64,000 bases of DNA from Isoperla grammatica (Eukaryota; Arthropoda; Insecta; Plecoptera; Perlodidae): contig OX246739.1 in NCBI GenBank assembly GCA_945910005.1, forward strand, positions 73,419,523 to 73,483,522, given 5' to 3'. The position numbers and the translations under genes are program-made. Of this stretch, positions 44,670 through 58,636 are shown one piece after another. The notes beneath the pieces are model-generated. The model saw only the letters and a list, made by a program, of their open reading frames with translations. It did no database searches and was not told the DNA's origin. The stretch's first letter is position 1. Every line of letters begins with the position of its first letter.

Positions 44670-47185
44670 GTCACGTCACATACATACAGCGAAGCAACCA
44701 CGACCCGTCGTGTAGACTGCCATACATTGACGCGTAGATAAAAAACCACTATAACTAATCCCTATCCCAATAACGAAACGTTTCAAAACATTATCATCAT
44801 AAACATATTATAAACAGTGTGTCAGTTTCATGATAGTCACTATAAAATAGCTTATATCGCTTTAAAGACATATATTCTCACAAACTCAGTTGATAACTCA
44901 AATAAAAATGCCATAACACGCAATATGATGATATATTTTTATATTTAATGTTCCGTGAAATGACAGATATAAAATTGAGCGTTATAAATATTCATCGCAT
45001 TTCCAGTGTCTTCCATTCGTTGGCTTTGCGGTGACTTTACTGCTGAACATTCTAATCACGTGCAATTGTAATAAGAACAGTACTTGTGACAAGTGATGCG
45101 TATTCATCCAAACATTTGCTCCACACATTTAATACAGATTTAGCAGCTTAAGCGTTTTGATCAACTTAAACAATCATACTTAATTGTCTCTCAACCGTTG
45201 GATGAGTTAATTTCCTCTTTACATAGAGATGCCACCTAATTCACAAGGTACTTACAATGCTATAACTATCATTAAAGAAACACCAAGAATACCGTTTGTG
45301 ATTCATAAAACACAAAGTGAATCTCAGCATTGCTATTGGCTGTAACAGAGTTGTTCAAGCTGTCATGTGTCGAGTCTTATATGAACGGTGATTGCAAGGG
45401 GGGTTTGAGTTACAATATCTTCCGTTCCTCCTTCTCTTTAGATTTCAGGCGTTCTTTGTAATAATATTCCATCTTCTCTCATCCGACTCTCTTGATGTTC
45501 AAACATTTCCTCCTCACCCTATAAATACGAGTCAGTTCACCTCTTTAAAGACTAAAACTAGAACAACCTAGCCATAACGAAGACGACCACTAGAATATTA
45601 TAACTGTTAGTTTATATTCCAGCTTCCAATGCAGACAATCACAATTAAGTTCGATTCCGTTGCGGTTTTCAACTTATAGAATTAACTTTAACGTATCGAT
45701 ATGATTGTGTTTCTGCTAATGCAGATTGTAAACGATTACATTAGCAAAGAGAGACATAATCCAGTAAAATGTACACCACTTAAAATACAGTGAAATTCAG
45801 TACTTGCAAAACTTGTTGGTTAAACTATGAATACAGGCATATGCCTGTGTTTATTTTTTAAGTATGTTTAACAGTTCATAGTATAACAGAAATAGTCGTG
45901 ATTAACTGTATTGCATAAACTGTGAAGTCTATATAATCAATCTGACGTGATGAAAAAAGCTAATTTAAAAAAATTAGCAGCTGCTGCTTTAAGCATAATG
46001 GTATTCTATTTTCTGGATGCTTTTATAGTAGGAGATTATCTTGAAGCTGTATGGTTACATTTGCATTTCAATATCCGCCCCGCCTGCCGGGCAGCCCCCC
46101 ACAAGGGCTATTAAGGCGTGGAGCTCTAGACGGTCGCCCGCTTTGCATAGAGCCAACTTTAAAACATGCTCAATTAACCTAGAAGTGGGTCATCTTGGTG
46201 TTTTTAATACCAACCACGCGTTTTCTATTTTTAATATTAAAATACGAAGGTTTACCTGAAAACGAGGGAATATGTCAGATTATTCTTAGCACTGCCCTGA
46301 CCTGTTCATAACGCTTCACATGATAAGAGTTATTGGTATAAGAAATCGTGCAGACACTCTGTAGTGTCCATATTTATCCAGTGGATGGCATCATTCAATG
46401 CTGTGTGCTTATAACGTGCTATGGTTCGCGTAGAGTGCTATTCAATTCAAACTCGGTACGTGTTTGCTAAAAGGTTATTGAGCAAACACTGTAAATAAGA
46501 TATAACATCTTTAGAACTCTCTCGCTCCTTTTATAACCTTCTTTATTCCTCCCTTTCCTTCACTCTTCTGTATCCTTCTCTCGAACTGTTGTGAGAGGTA
46601 CTTTAGCACGTCTCATACATGGACGTTGTAAAAAAAGAGATTTTGAGGTTTTGCTGGGTATGGTAATTTAATTACTACAACTTGCAGACTTTCTTCTTGA
46701 GATTTCCTCTCAACGTTGAACGTGGTGGAAATCACAGGGTCTCCCTCCAAGTTAACAGACAACGTCACATGTACACGTTAAAGATATAACATATATTGAG
46801 TTGAGACATGAACAGAAGTTGAGAAACCGTACATAAACATATATATAACACTGCAAGCACTAAATATATCATCAGACAAATATATCTTCCAAAGAGATGC
46901 AAGTTCTTGTGCATAAGTGAGTAAACATATGATCAATATAGTTTGATTATTTATTTAAATAGCAGCAGAGAAAATCACATTTTCATGTAATCAACTCATT
47001 GCATGTACTTGAAGTGGTATAACTGTAAGCTGTTGTACCTTATATAAAGCAGTATACGGATATTAAAAGAGCCGACACGGTATCATATCTGGTTGTTTAG
47101 TAAGTCAATAAACGACGGACAATATTATCTGTGGTATTGATAAAAAGTACTATATATATAGTGCACGTGTTCAGGCAGAAGTGTT
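44670..47185. other. No gene recognised
   Basis: AT-rich DNA. A GC-richer patch at 46075-46145 contains CGGTCGCCCGCTTTGCATAG but no identifiable exon. Confidence 0.45.
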
Positions 47186-47189
47186 TTAT

Positions 47190-47440
47190 TCAGTTCCATT
47201 TCTTTTTGTCTTAGGAATAAGTAAACGGTGACTTTGGAGCCGTCCTAGCAACGAGGCACTCAATAAATTCAAAGTTGTTCTGAAATGTTGAAATATCGAT
47301 CTTTGATTGGTTATCGTTCACTCGTCGATGGTGTTCGAGCCTACAGGGTTGGTTTAGTCGCTTTAAATTAGTCCCCCTCTGAAAATCAGTTTCGTTACTG
47401 AGTAGGTAGACTCTAAATGTGATTTTTTTATTTTTATTTA
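47190..47440 (+). repeat. Dispersed repeat family A, copy 2
   Basis: Same orientation and order as 10169-10485, with an internal deletion of about 60 bases after GTTGTTCTGAA. It ends GTAGACTCTAAATGTGA and a T-rich tail. Confidence 0.75.
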
Positions 47441-50400
47441 CTGGCTGCATCCTTGCTCTATGAGTGATTGTTGTAATACTACTGTGTCATTTAAGTTCTT
47501 TCTTTATATCACTGTTATTATTTTTTATGTTTTTTTATATTGTTCTTTCGATACTGGACTAAATTGTTTAGCTCACCGTCGCAGTAACTAAAACCGAACC
47601 TATCACGAGGCTCCAATAATACCTCTGGCACAATTTCTCGTAGACTTTTTTGTGCGGTGAAAAAACACCACCAATAATACAATACACAGCCGACCAGAAG
47701 GTTGAGGCAGCGCGTTATTTACGAGCTACGCCTAAAACACTTACAGCTGTACAGAACACTTAATTCAAGTCAAAACTGTCGATATACCAACAACCCAACG
47801 GGGCAGCCTAATTTATAGAGGCGGGCTCAGGCCGAGCGTACAGTCTACACTGCATTTGTTTGTAATTACGTGTATACAAACAATAAAAACATAAAGGGAT
47901 GTACATTTGCCATTCGACATACGAAGTAGGAATCACAAGAATAATGGAGTGGGGTACCATTAATTTCTACAAATTAATGAACTTAATTAACACAGCCTCA
48001 ATAATATTTCTGCGTAAAATTTAACTCCTTAGTTGTAATAAATTTTATTTTATTTTAGGTTCATATTTACTACGTTCCTTTATCTGGATATTTTTAAAAG
48101 CGAAAAAGCAGCTGAAATAGTTTTTGATGTTCTTGGCTAAAGGTATTGCGTATTTTAAGAATACGTAAATGCTATAATGAATGAATGGAATGTTGAACAT
48201 AGGCTTTTATTAATGCGTGTTGCGTTATGATAATGCACGTTATTGAAATCAACGAATGTTTAAGTATTTCCCGTACATAATACGCACATGTAACAAGCAA
48301 AACAACCAATATAAAATATATGTAAAAAGATTTTCAGCTTATAAATACATATTAAAATTATTAAAAATACTTGAAATATTAATTAAATAACAATACTGAA
48401 GCAACCACGATAAAGGGCGGCGTTGAAGACAGAAAGCTTGATCAGTAAATGTTTATCTCGATGAAGTAGTAGTGCCATCTTGATTAAAATCATCGTGCAA
48501 ATTAGATCCAGCTTCCATAATATGACAAAAGAATTAGAAAATACCTATAAACCACACGATAAAAATGTATAGGTGAATTTTCTCCATTATTGGTTAGCTA
48601 TGAACCAAACAGATTATATTTATATTCGTAAAGTTGATCAGCTCATTAATGTGCGATCGTCCCAGTTCTCTGAAGATTAGTTGTCATGGTTTCAACAATC
48701 ATAACATCAAAAACGTAATATTTACCGTGTGCGGTGTTTTCGTTAGAGTTAATCACCCGATTATTGACTAAACTCTTAATTAAACTATGATGAAATCGGG
48801 CCCGAGTCTGTATAATCCCCCCATTCACTCGCTCTGTGCTAATTGGGGCCCACGCAAGCCTTGTGATGCAGACCGAGACCTCGTTGTATAGATATGGTTA
48901 TTGGTTGTGGGCTATTTTGTTGGAGGGTTCAAGATATTAGTTTGGAGAATGGAGCTAATCTCAACTTTGAATGTCGTTAGATGGAAAGTAATATTGTTTG
49001 ACGACGCGGATCGCAGCGCGGTGGAAGCTGGGGCAGACTATGGCATCATCGTGTATGCTAAATCTCGGGATATCATACTTGTCGGGAGAAGGCAAAACTA
49101 TACAATAGGGCAGAAAGAATATTCAGCAACAATTTCGTTTAACAAACATGAAAAAATCACGACGTTTGAAATGTTTAATTTATTTTCTTATTTCCTTTGT
49201 ATTCTTATCGATAAATTGTGTTTTTTTGGGGGGTTAAAATATATTTACAAAATGAAAGAAAACTATGTTTAGAGTTAAATTGTTAGAATTTTTGATAGTT
49301 TTTATGTGTTTATCATTTTCAATAATACTAAAATGTATCATAGTTCTAAAGCAGGTTGCTTTTGATAATTTACACTAAAATATGTTAATTTGTGCTAATT
49401 TTGTATATAAATTGACATTTTTATGTTTTAAGTAGTTATTGGTTTTAACTTCATTGAAGTTGGCGATTAATGTCCATTTTCTACAAAAACAAAACTGAAT
49501 TCATATATCCATAGAAAATTTATGCTATAAACAAAATAACTTGGTTCAATTTATAAAGAACAACGAAATTCGCAATCAAATAGATATTTCAATTTTAAGA
49601 AAGTATATACAATTAGATACACAACAGAGAATGTAACTTACTTAAGTCTTTCCCAATTAAATTCGGTACTATCATTTAAACAACCCACCGCAATTAAATA
49701 TGCATTTCATGTGGTATTTTCAAAACAATACTTAAACAAATTCAAAATAAAAAGTATTAATCGTAACTTTAGTCAGAGTACTGATATTACGTAGATACGC
49801 GAATGATCATTTTCTAATAAGAGTCCCCTTTTATTACTTATTTCACAATGTACATATTAATATTGTTTACTAATAATAATGGGCATATTTGGGGATAATT
49901 GTATTTATATATATATATTTCAAAATTTTCAAAGTAATATTTCGTTGCAAGAACAAGCGAGCCCCACCCTTTTCTTTGAAAATATTATTTATATTGCGTA
50001 GATGAAGTTTCTTGTTTAGTCTAAAACTGTTAAGATTATTAGATGTTTCCCACATAAAACAGCTTAAATCTTATTATGGAGAAAATAAGGTAAAATTCTT
50101 GTTAGTTATCTACAATGAACACTCTTATAAGCGTTGTTACTAATTTCGTGCGGCGTCTTTCTTCCTGCCCGAGTTCAGAGCTTAGTTCCCTAATCGTAAC
50201 TGATGAGTCTGCTGAGCTCCCATCGGGCGCGGTCCTGCTGCAACACGGATGCTCTAAATTAGTAGTCGAGACTGAGAAAAGAAACGCCCGGGAGATTTGA
50301 ACAAAACCCTCAAGAGTTTTACAGATGCAAAGTTTTTCTTCCAAGTTAGAATGTTTAAAAAGTTTTGAATGCAAGACAAATCGGTTCGGAAAGCTACTTG

Positions 50401-51500
50401 TTATATTAATACTTGATACTGTGCCACACTGACTCAAACAGAAAACACTTACTATGGTTGTTTTAGGTAATGATATTTATTAATGGTTTATTATTTATCT
50501 ATGGTGAAATACTTTGAGTTTTCCCCACATTTCTGATTTTGACAAATATAATTTTTCATGGCCGGCTAACATCACAGATACTTTGCACATTCGTTATGAA
50601 ATCAGAACTAAAGAGCTGTTGTCACAGTGACACACACTCTAAAATTATTGTAGATTAATACTGTTTCATTTCCGATCATCACATATTTCAATATTGGTGA
50701 AATTAGTGTACAGGTTTGTTCTTTTTTCCCTTCCTTTTGCACTTTGGTATCTCTCGGAGCCTCAAAACATCAAACAGGATCCCATCCGTCACACTTAAAA
50801 AAAAACTTAATCTTTCGTTTATTATCTCAAGTACTTTCTCACAGCTTACTTGTACACGTTATGTACCTGTACTGGAACCTACGGGGTTGTGCAGAATGTT
50901 AAACTCAAATTTTTACATCAGCCGATATTGTTCTATCATGTTATCAGATAGTAATCAATGGAGTTTATGATGACAGACAAATAATATACAGTATACAGGA
51001 TTCTTGTCTAATGTCTCATCGGAAACTGTCCAACTTCAAATGTTACCCCTGAATGGTTGGCTGGCGAGAACGAGTGGGCTATAGTTGTGATCTTCTGAAT
51101 CTGGTCTAAACCGCAGTCTCTGTTCATACAGACTAGACGACCAATGACCGCCCACACCATAAAACGAGGGCTTGGAAATCAATACTAACCTGACAGTTTT
51201 TCACAGGCTCATTTATATTTTAATGAAATTGGCTCTCATGGGTAACTAAAAAAGTGTATCATTTTAGAAGAGTGCTCAACAGTAAATTATAAATCGGCAC
51301 CGAACCAAAATGATTATATCTGGTCAAAATGTTCGCTTTTTGCTTTTTTAAGCGGGGGAATGCAAAATTTAAAACTCTTTTATTTAGTGACGAAGTTTTG
51401 TTCTTTTTGTTGGAACAATCGGATGAGAGCGCGGCTCGTCAGGGGGCCACTTATTACTGGCCACACTCACCTCGTTGCACTACAGGTGGGAGCTCAGACA
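47441..51500. other. No supported gene; one unexplained open frame
   Basis: A plus-strand frame at 48901-49272 (123 codons) has a more balanced composition than its surroundings between 48980 and 49115 and includes ILFDDADRSAVEAGADYGII. I do not recognise it, and no splice or homology support is visible. The minus-strand frame at 50102-50437 and plus-strand 50716-50970 are also unrecognised. The rest is AT-rich. Confidence 0.35.
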
Positions 51501-51506
51501 CTAGTG

Positions 51507-51507
51507 C

Positions 51508-51547
<40 letters not shown>

Positions 51548-51556
51548 GGATAGACA

Positions 51557-51604
<48 letters not shown>

Positions 51605-51620
51605 ATAGACACACAGACAC

Positions 51621-51655
<35 letters not shown>

Positions 51656-51656
51656 C
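51507..51656. repeat. Compound microsatellite (CAGA)n-(AAAT)n-(CAGA)n
   Basis: About ten CAGA units, then about twelve AAAT units (51558-51607), then mixed CACAGA/CAGA units to 51656. Frames crossing it on both strands are artefacts. Confidence 0.95.
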
Positions 51657-51718
51657 GCAGGGACCCCGGTGCGTCAATGTGTGACATGGACCAGCCCGGA
51701 GAGTTAAGTGTATCCAGA

Positions 51719-51845
51719 GCAACCTTGTGAATGCTGACGTCATAGATGAGTGAGTCGGCGCCAATCAGCGGGTGACTTTTTCAAATACCTTCCTACCATC
51801 TTGTTGGCCAATGCCTCACTCTTACGTCAGCATCCACAAGGTTGC
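51719..51845. mobile_element. ~127-bp hairpin element (foldback MITE)
   Basis: GCAACCTTGTGAATGCTGAC at the left and its inverted counterpart GTCAGCATCCACAAGGTTGC at the right form the arms. The inner part (CAGCGGGTGACTTTTTCAAA, TTGGCCAATGC) recurs with one arm at 60378-60452. Confidence 0.65.
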
Positions 51846-51969
51846 AGTGGAAATACTTTTACAGTTGTAAGCACGTGGAAGTCAACAAGTTTGATTGGAC
51901 ACAGATCAACACAGTTTGTTAAACATTATTTTATACAGAGGTTATTGCATTCTTCGATTTATTAAATCG

Positions 51970-54080
51970 TTATAAACTAAATTAATTGAGTGCTTTTGTC
52001 TACCTTCAATTGAATGGGAATTAATATTCATTTTAAGTACAATAACTTTTAAACGCTTTTTAATTTACTGTTAAAATTCATGGTATGCTGGATTTCGAAT
52101 CTCGTTCAAATTTTTCATTTTATTGACAATAAATTGCACATTCATGATGAGACAACGAAGCGTGGAAAATATCTGACACTCTTTAATAAAAACAGCTTCA
52201 AGTTGTTGCATTTACAACCGTTGAAATGTTAAAAGTCTATTACTTGTGTCTGTGAGCGCTGTACTAAGCAACCGATTAAAACTTACAAGAAAAAAAAGTG
52301 CTGTTTCTGATAAGAGGAAATGTTTCACTTGAAGGTGTACTCAACTCACACTTAGCATAAATGCATCCGCGTCTTTGCTAATACAAGTAGTAGAGTATAG
52401 CGCATTCCGATCGGTTCAAGTTTTGTTCGTGTTTAAACAGATGCATTGCGCAAGTTTCTCCCAAAGAACGTTGATGAATGAAGTAGAGACAGACTGTAGT
52501 AGACCTAAGCATTCATGCGAAGCGGGGGGGGGGGGGGGGGGGCGGGTTCCTTGCGGTAAAGGGGACGAGTTCATGTTTACTATTTTCTAAAATGCGAACC
52601 TGACTTGACATATAAATGTTTATATGAAAGTAAGCTAAGCTACAAACATTAGTTTCCAAAAATATTTTCTGGGTTCTTCAGCAGCTGACATTTCTAAAAG
52701 AAACCTTATTCAATCGAACATTTTATTGTGCCTTGGCAATTTTTAGTTTCATTCAAATCTTTTCACAGACCAACTGCATTGGATTACAAAATAGATATAT
52801 GTGCCATACTTGTTAAGCTTGTTAAGGAAAGGTTTTTTCATATTATACACTTGATAAAGTTAAGCCGCTTTTGTTGCAATTGTTATTTTAATCCGTTGAA
52901 TGGATGCAAAGTATCGCAAGATATAAATTGTGGCGATAAACAATTTTTATAGCTGTTAAAATAAATTCGGCAGACGTGTTTTCTGTGCAATACCTTTAAC
53001 AACAGTAAGTAAGAATATTAATGGTTTAATCCTTCGATACGAATAGACTTTGCCGTAAAGGCGGATTAAAGAAATCATATACTCAATGACATTACAGATA
53101 ATGCTATGAAAATACTTGATGGCACAACCCAAAGTAATTCCTTCAACTGCGATAAAAATTGTGTATCATCCACATATATTATACTTGTAATATATACTTT
53201 GAATACGGTTGTTAAGGGGATTAAAGTGAAAGCATTGGTGTTACGAGCCATTGAAAAATAAAGGGAAACAACACGACTTTGTTACTTTGAAAAGTCGTTT
53301 AAGTTTTTTTTTTAGTTTTGTCTGCTGTGCGTATCAACCTTGACGCGTTTTATTTGGTAACTAATGGTTGCTGGATTTAATTATAATGTTTTTGAACATT
53401 TTCGAATTTGCGTACAAACACTGTATTTTCATAAAGAGTTTTCACGCACGTTCTTTTTTTCCTTGGTAACCGTTCTACCATTCATAATCGTGGAGGGGAA
53501 ATAGGCTTCAACACATTATAATTACGAGGATTTATTTTTACCTATTTCAAGGGTTTCGAGAAATATCTTGTGATGATCTGAAATTAGGTATTTAAGATTT
53601 AATCCTCGTATACAAGAAAATTATAATTGATTTGACGTTGAGTTTTCGGGTGTTCTCCCTATTTATTAATCTCTATATAAGTATACCGAATAACTATAAA
53701 TTATTAAGTAAATCTACTTCAACAGGATCGGAAAATAATGATGAACAGTACTTCCATCAGCAGCAGTAGACTATAATGAGTTACCAATAACAATACAACA
53801 ACAGCAGCTTTCCGCTCCATTATATAAAGAACATTGTATTTCTTGAAGAGTAATTTGTTGTCACTGATCAACACCATTGTCTTTTTCTAAAACATCTACT
53901 CAAAACTTGTCCACTGGTGATAATTTCCGACCTTGTGTTGGAACTCTGAAATCCCCAGACAGACTGGGGGTGACTAATTATGTATGATTAGTCTTGTGCA
54001 CTCGACTTGTCTAAGCAGAAGATATTCTTTATTATAAAATTAAATTCTTGAATACCTATATTTATATTACAAATATACAA
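51970..54080. other. No gene recognised; one 19-G tract
   Basis: AT-rich DNA. The longest G run of the window (19 G) lies at 52524-52542. Frames at 52375-52590 and 52728-52952 are unrecognised. Confidence 0.45.
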
Positions 54081-54084
54081 ATTC

Positions 54085-54395
54085 AAAGTTCCCACGTGAC
54101 GTCACAGCGGCCATGATTGCGACACATTTGATGAGGACCAATCCTATATCATTGGTAAATACTATTCAAAATCGATAAATAAGCCTAATTTAGAATTTAA
54201 AAAGTAAACATAAGTAATAAAAAAATTACAAATTACGACACAACAATTTTATTTAAAAAACACGCTGAATTTTAAAGAACTAAAAATTTCTGTGTTCTAC
54301 CACAACAGCTTTAAATTGTTTCTCTATGGCAACGTGAAAGTTTGATCACAAATGTGGCCGCCACGCGCAAAGATGTGACGTACGTGCAACCTATG
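54085..54395. mobile_element. Candidate MITE with imperfect TIRs
   Basis: The left end has CACGTGACGTCACAGCGGCC and the reverse complement of the right end has GCACGTACGTCACA followed by GGCGGCCACATTTG. Similarity is partial and no target duplication is clear. Confidence 0.35.
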
Positions 54396-54399
54396 AATA

Positions 54400-57265
54400 T
54401 AATATAAACAGGAATTTTTTTAACCACCAGGAATCTGGTAATTTTCGTTAAAATGCGTTAGATAAGTGTCCGAGGTCGGCATGAGACTAGTAACGTTGGG
54501 TTGAACATCCCCTAGAGCTCTATTCTGTAACTACGCTACTTAATATTGGAGCCCTGATCGAATGCAACCACTACCACCACAGCCGCATAGCTCAATAACA
54601 TTTCCTAACATAATTACATTAAAGTGTATTGATTTGCGAAGCGGATCGTAAGTTATGTACATTGATTAGTGGGCGACCCCCGCGGTCAACCCGGACCATC
54701 AACATTATTAGGTTCAATTATCTGAGTCCTCTCCTGAGCTAATAGTGCTAATAGCCTTGTCACGTGGTTTAACGCCCTGGCCTGGCTAGACCACGGCCCG
54801 AAGATCTGTTGGTAGTACAGTGCAGTGTACTGCTAGAGACGGTAGCCAGTGATATGATAGGCAGTGATATGTATTACCGTCATTTGGCCTATGTTTAAAT
54901 TATTTTATTTGTAAAAATACACTCTTAGTGCAAATTTCACCAAACTGTAATCCTGCGATTTTCTGTTAAACGGAGATCAAAAATGGCGCCCGGTAGAGAT
55001 ATAATGTGTCATGTGCTGCTCACAATCAGTCACATGTGAACTTCACGTTTAGTCTTTATGCTTTATCCATCGGAAACTTTACTTAATTTAAAACAAATCC
55101 CTAACCTAATTACTTATTTTGTTATACATTTCTTGCTCTATACACTATTCTACAATTTCTGTGAATGAACCACTCATAGCCCTCTTAATAATCATGTCAA
55201 TGGTGTACATTATTTAATGGAAACGTTCATTAATCATTATTCATTATGAAAACCAATAACAGTATCAATATTAAATATACTAATTGATTGAGATATTTGG
55301 CACAAATACGATCTTTGACTAGTGTTGTGTGACAGGCTGATTGATGTTAGTCAGTTCTGACATCGCGACCTGTTTTTCCCGCCATATTTATGTATACAAT
55401 TTCCGTCTTACTTTCATTACTAAAAATATTTACGAAAATGGAAAACTGAAATATTTTTGACTTCATAACATTGTCAATAGTTTGGTAACGACAAAACAAA
55501 TAACCAGGAATATTCCCAATTGCCCTTGTTGTCCGTAACATTGGAAGCTTTGAGAACAAAGGGATCTTACATGGGTTTAAACGCGATACATTTATAAGTG
55601 GAAACCATTGTCTCAACTGACCTTGTTAATGGAGTGTGGAGTGCCATGTTTCCTATGTATAAATTGCCTTGTATACTCTACTCACACTCTAGGAGGAAGG
55701 CTACACTAAAGAGGTAATATTACTCTATAGGGTAGTGAGGTACTTGAGGAGCAATGGTTGCTGTTGACTATACTTACAGACAGGATCCCTCCCGATCAAA
55801 TGTTCTAGAATCTGTATTGCCAGTGGTAAGAATCAAACCTGCTTTATCTTGCGTCGTTACGTGCTGCCCCTATAGGCTTCAACAGACAATTCGTTGTACA
55901 CTACAGCGACAATGACAGAAAGTAGCAAGAAAATACGTTATGATTATGTGTTTCATAGTAATTTGTATGCGTTTCTGCTCGGCCTAATATAATTATGACA
56001 GCACTTTTATTTTAGTATGGTATTTTCACCGTTCAAACACAAATTGTGTTTTCTATTTAAATACTAACCGCATGTAATTAACTTATTTTTAAGTTCGTTG
56101 CCAGCTTTAATCACTTTAACGAATTCGTAATTGAAACATCGCTAATTGTGTAAATACATTTCTGACAGTAAATTATTTTTAAATTAAGTGCCCACACCAA
56201 TATATTGTAACTTTATATTTCATGAAACGTCTGTCTCACCATCACTTACTCACATCCCGTTTATATTTACATTTTTTGGGATGTGATTCGTTACAAACTC
56301 AGAACAACGTGTTAGGTTATTAAACACATACCAACAGAATACAACAGAACAAACAACCGTTATTACAAAGTAAATAATTTGGAAAGTAAAATATAAAAAT
56401 GAAGATAATACAAACCATTACGTTTTGCTTATAACAATGTTAACACACAATCGTTGTGTACAAAAAATACTCATTTTAATGAAAGCTTGTAGAACAAGTA
56501 AACAAACATTAAATATATTAAATAACACTAAATAAAACAAAAGAAACTGTTTATCAAGTAAAAGATGTCTGTGTGCAATGATGTGTACGCCCAAACCCCA
56601 AACATCTGCGGTATGAAAATATTGTAATTAGGTTTGTTTGATTATCCTATTCGTGTAGAGTAATTGTAGGCTTTACCACTTTAATAAAACGTATTTTGTC
56701 CTCACGTTACACCACGCTTTACATGGACCTACTTACTTTTTGAGGTTATGGTGTACATGCTCACATAATTTTCGTATGTAATCCTAAAGAATCCTAATAT
56801 ATGTTTATACAATCAGTTTTAAATACTTCAATTTATAATGAAAGTGCCACAGTTTTAACATCGATAGCAAAAGAATGTGTCTTTCATTATAAGGGATCTT
56901 CTTATATTAAACTGACACAAGTTTGGCGCCTTTTCATAACACTACACTAGCCGAAAAGCAGTTTCAGAAAGTGCTACACAAAGTGTAATACGAGAAGTAA
57001 AACACCGCAATTTGCACTGCACTAAAATAAAACACCTCAATACATGTATAAAATCATCTGAATACATATCTATAAAAAAAATCTAAATCTCAATAAATTT
57101 TTTTATTCATTTAGGATTAAGTAAATTGCTACTTATCATCACATACAATTAAATTAGGAGTCATCACAAAGTGTTTATTATAATGTAGTATGCTTTATTA
57201 TTTTGTCTGGAAATTAACATTATTTACTTAATACCAAAACGACCTTTCTTACGATTGAGCCTGCA
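54400..57265. other. No gene recognised
   Basis: AT-rich DNA with a somewhat GC-richer patch at 54640-54850. The minus-strand frame at 55347-55616 has no known domain. Confidence 0.45.
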
Positions 57266-57268
57266 GTA

Positions 57269-57437
57269 AAGTGTATTGCAATGAATCTGTGGTCCTAGGA
57301 TCCCACCTACCTTCCCCTACTTCACTCTATACCTCGAATCGCCGGCTCGAGCCAGCCGTAAGGGGTACCCCTCGCGGCTGGCTATTCGAGGTAGTGACGT
57401 AGGGGAAGGTGGGTGGGAGATTCATTGCAATACACTA
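57269..57437. mobile_element. 169-bp palindromic MITE with TA target duplication
   Basis: AGTGTATTGCAATGAATCT at the left is exactly inverted at the right, and CCTTCCCCTAC / GTAGGGGAAGG and TACCTCGAAT / ATTCGAGGTA extend the arms. TA flanks both ends (57267-57268 and 57438-57439), as for Tc1/mariner- and some PIF-type elements. Almost the whole element folds into one hairpin. Confidence 0.75.
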
Positions 57438-57439
57438 TA

Positions 57440-57930
57440 GTATAAAGTGAAGGTTAGTGTAGTCAAAACAAACAAGCCTATTATCGTAATATGTTTTGCA
57501 CACAGCTGCATATTGTGGTGAAGGGTGCCGACACAAGAGCAATCGAAATATATTTAGATTTATCGAAAACCGTTCTGAATGAATCTTTATTGTACAATCT
57601 TGAGTGTATGACACTCTTTACAGATTTTATCGTTGTACAGTTAGTATGCTTATTTATTAATTACGCTTTTAATTTAAGACCATAACTAAGATTAAGATTT
57701 TGTAATAACATATAGTTGGTATGTTTACTGGTGAATAATGTTTATTATATATTCTACGATGATAAAATATTTTAAACGTAAAAATAGAGAGAATCTAATG
57801 TATACATCTTATGTACAATGTATTATCTATTATATTGAAAATTGATATTCATATTCTTGTAATACTGTGATATTAACAAGTGACAACTGCAAACGTGCCT
57901 ACCGTCGGTCGGACATCACCGCGTCCACTG
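57440..57930. other. No feature recognised
   Basis: AT-rich DNA. The 64-codon frame at 57491-57685 has no known domain. Confidence 0.4.
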
Positions 57931-57934
57931 TTGC

Positions 57935-58202
57935 AAGTCGACTCCAGCCTAGAACCCCTACGACAAATGTTAAATGAATAATTAGTTTAATCAAAAATGT
58001 TGAACGTGATCTTTTAATTGTCCCTGAAAGTGTAGGCTCACATTTCTGATTCCACTTTTTTAAGTCAAGACTCCGGCCGTAAATCTCTAGGACAAATGTT
58101 AATGAGTAATTAGTTTACTAATTTTACTTATAAATGTTTAAAGTAACCATTTAATTGTCCCTTTAACGAGTCTGAAAGTGTAGGTTCACATTTCTGATCC
58201 CA
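57935..58202 (+). repeat. ~130-bp tandem duplication
   Basis: Two adjacent copies (57935-58058 and 58063-58202) share GACAAATGTTAA, TAATTAGTTTA, TTTAATTGTCCCT and GAAAGTGTAGG..CACATTTC in order, with small indels. Confidence 0.8.
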
Positions 58203-58636
58203 CGCTACAGTTGAAACATCATTGCTCTAAACCCCCAGGTTTGCTCCTGTTCCTGAAGCTCCAGGGTCCTCTCATCAGCCCCACAGCATTTACATGTGAC
58301 GCGTTGAGTCCGTTAAACAGAATTACTCTGATCTAGAAGCTCGGGCATTGGTCAAACAGTGAAGCGGTAGACCCAAGTCGATACACCCGAAACCGGTTTA
58401 GAGAAGGGAAGGTTCCAGTAACCGCAGTATATCACTGTAGTTCAAATCTAGGTGAACTGTAGTTCCAACTTCCACCACCGCAGCGCGGATAGCGGTGGTT
58501 GCCTCGGGCGGTGAAGGGGGGGGAGGGGGGAGAGAGAGTGGGAGTGGGATAATTTGCCAGGCGTGCAGTTATTTAATTCGTTTTACACGGTCGAATTGTT
58601 TTCCACGTTTGTACCTGCAGGAGGAGTTTCTACACT

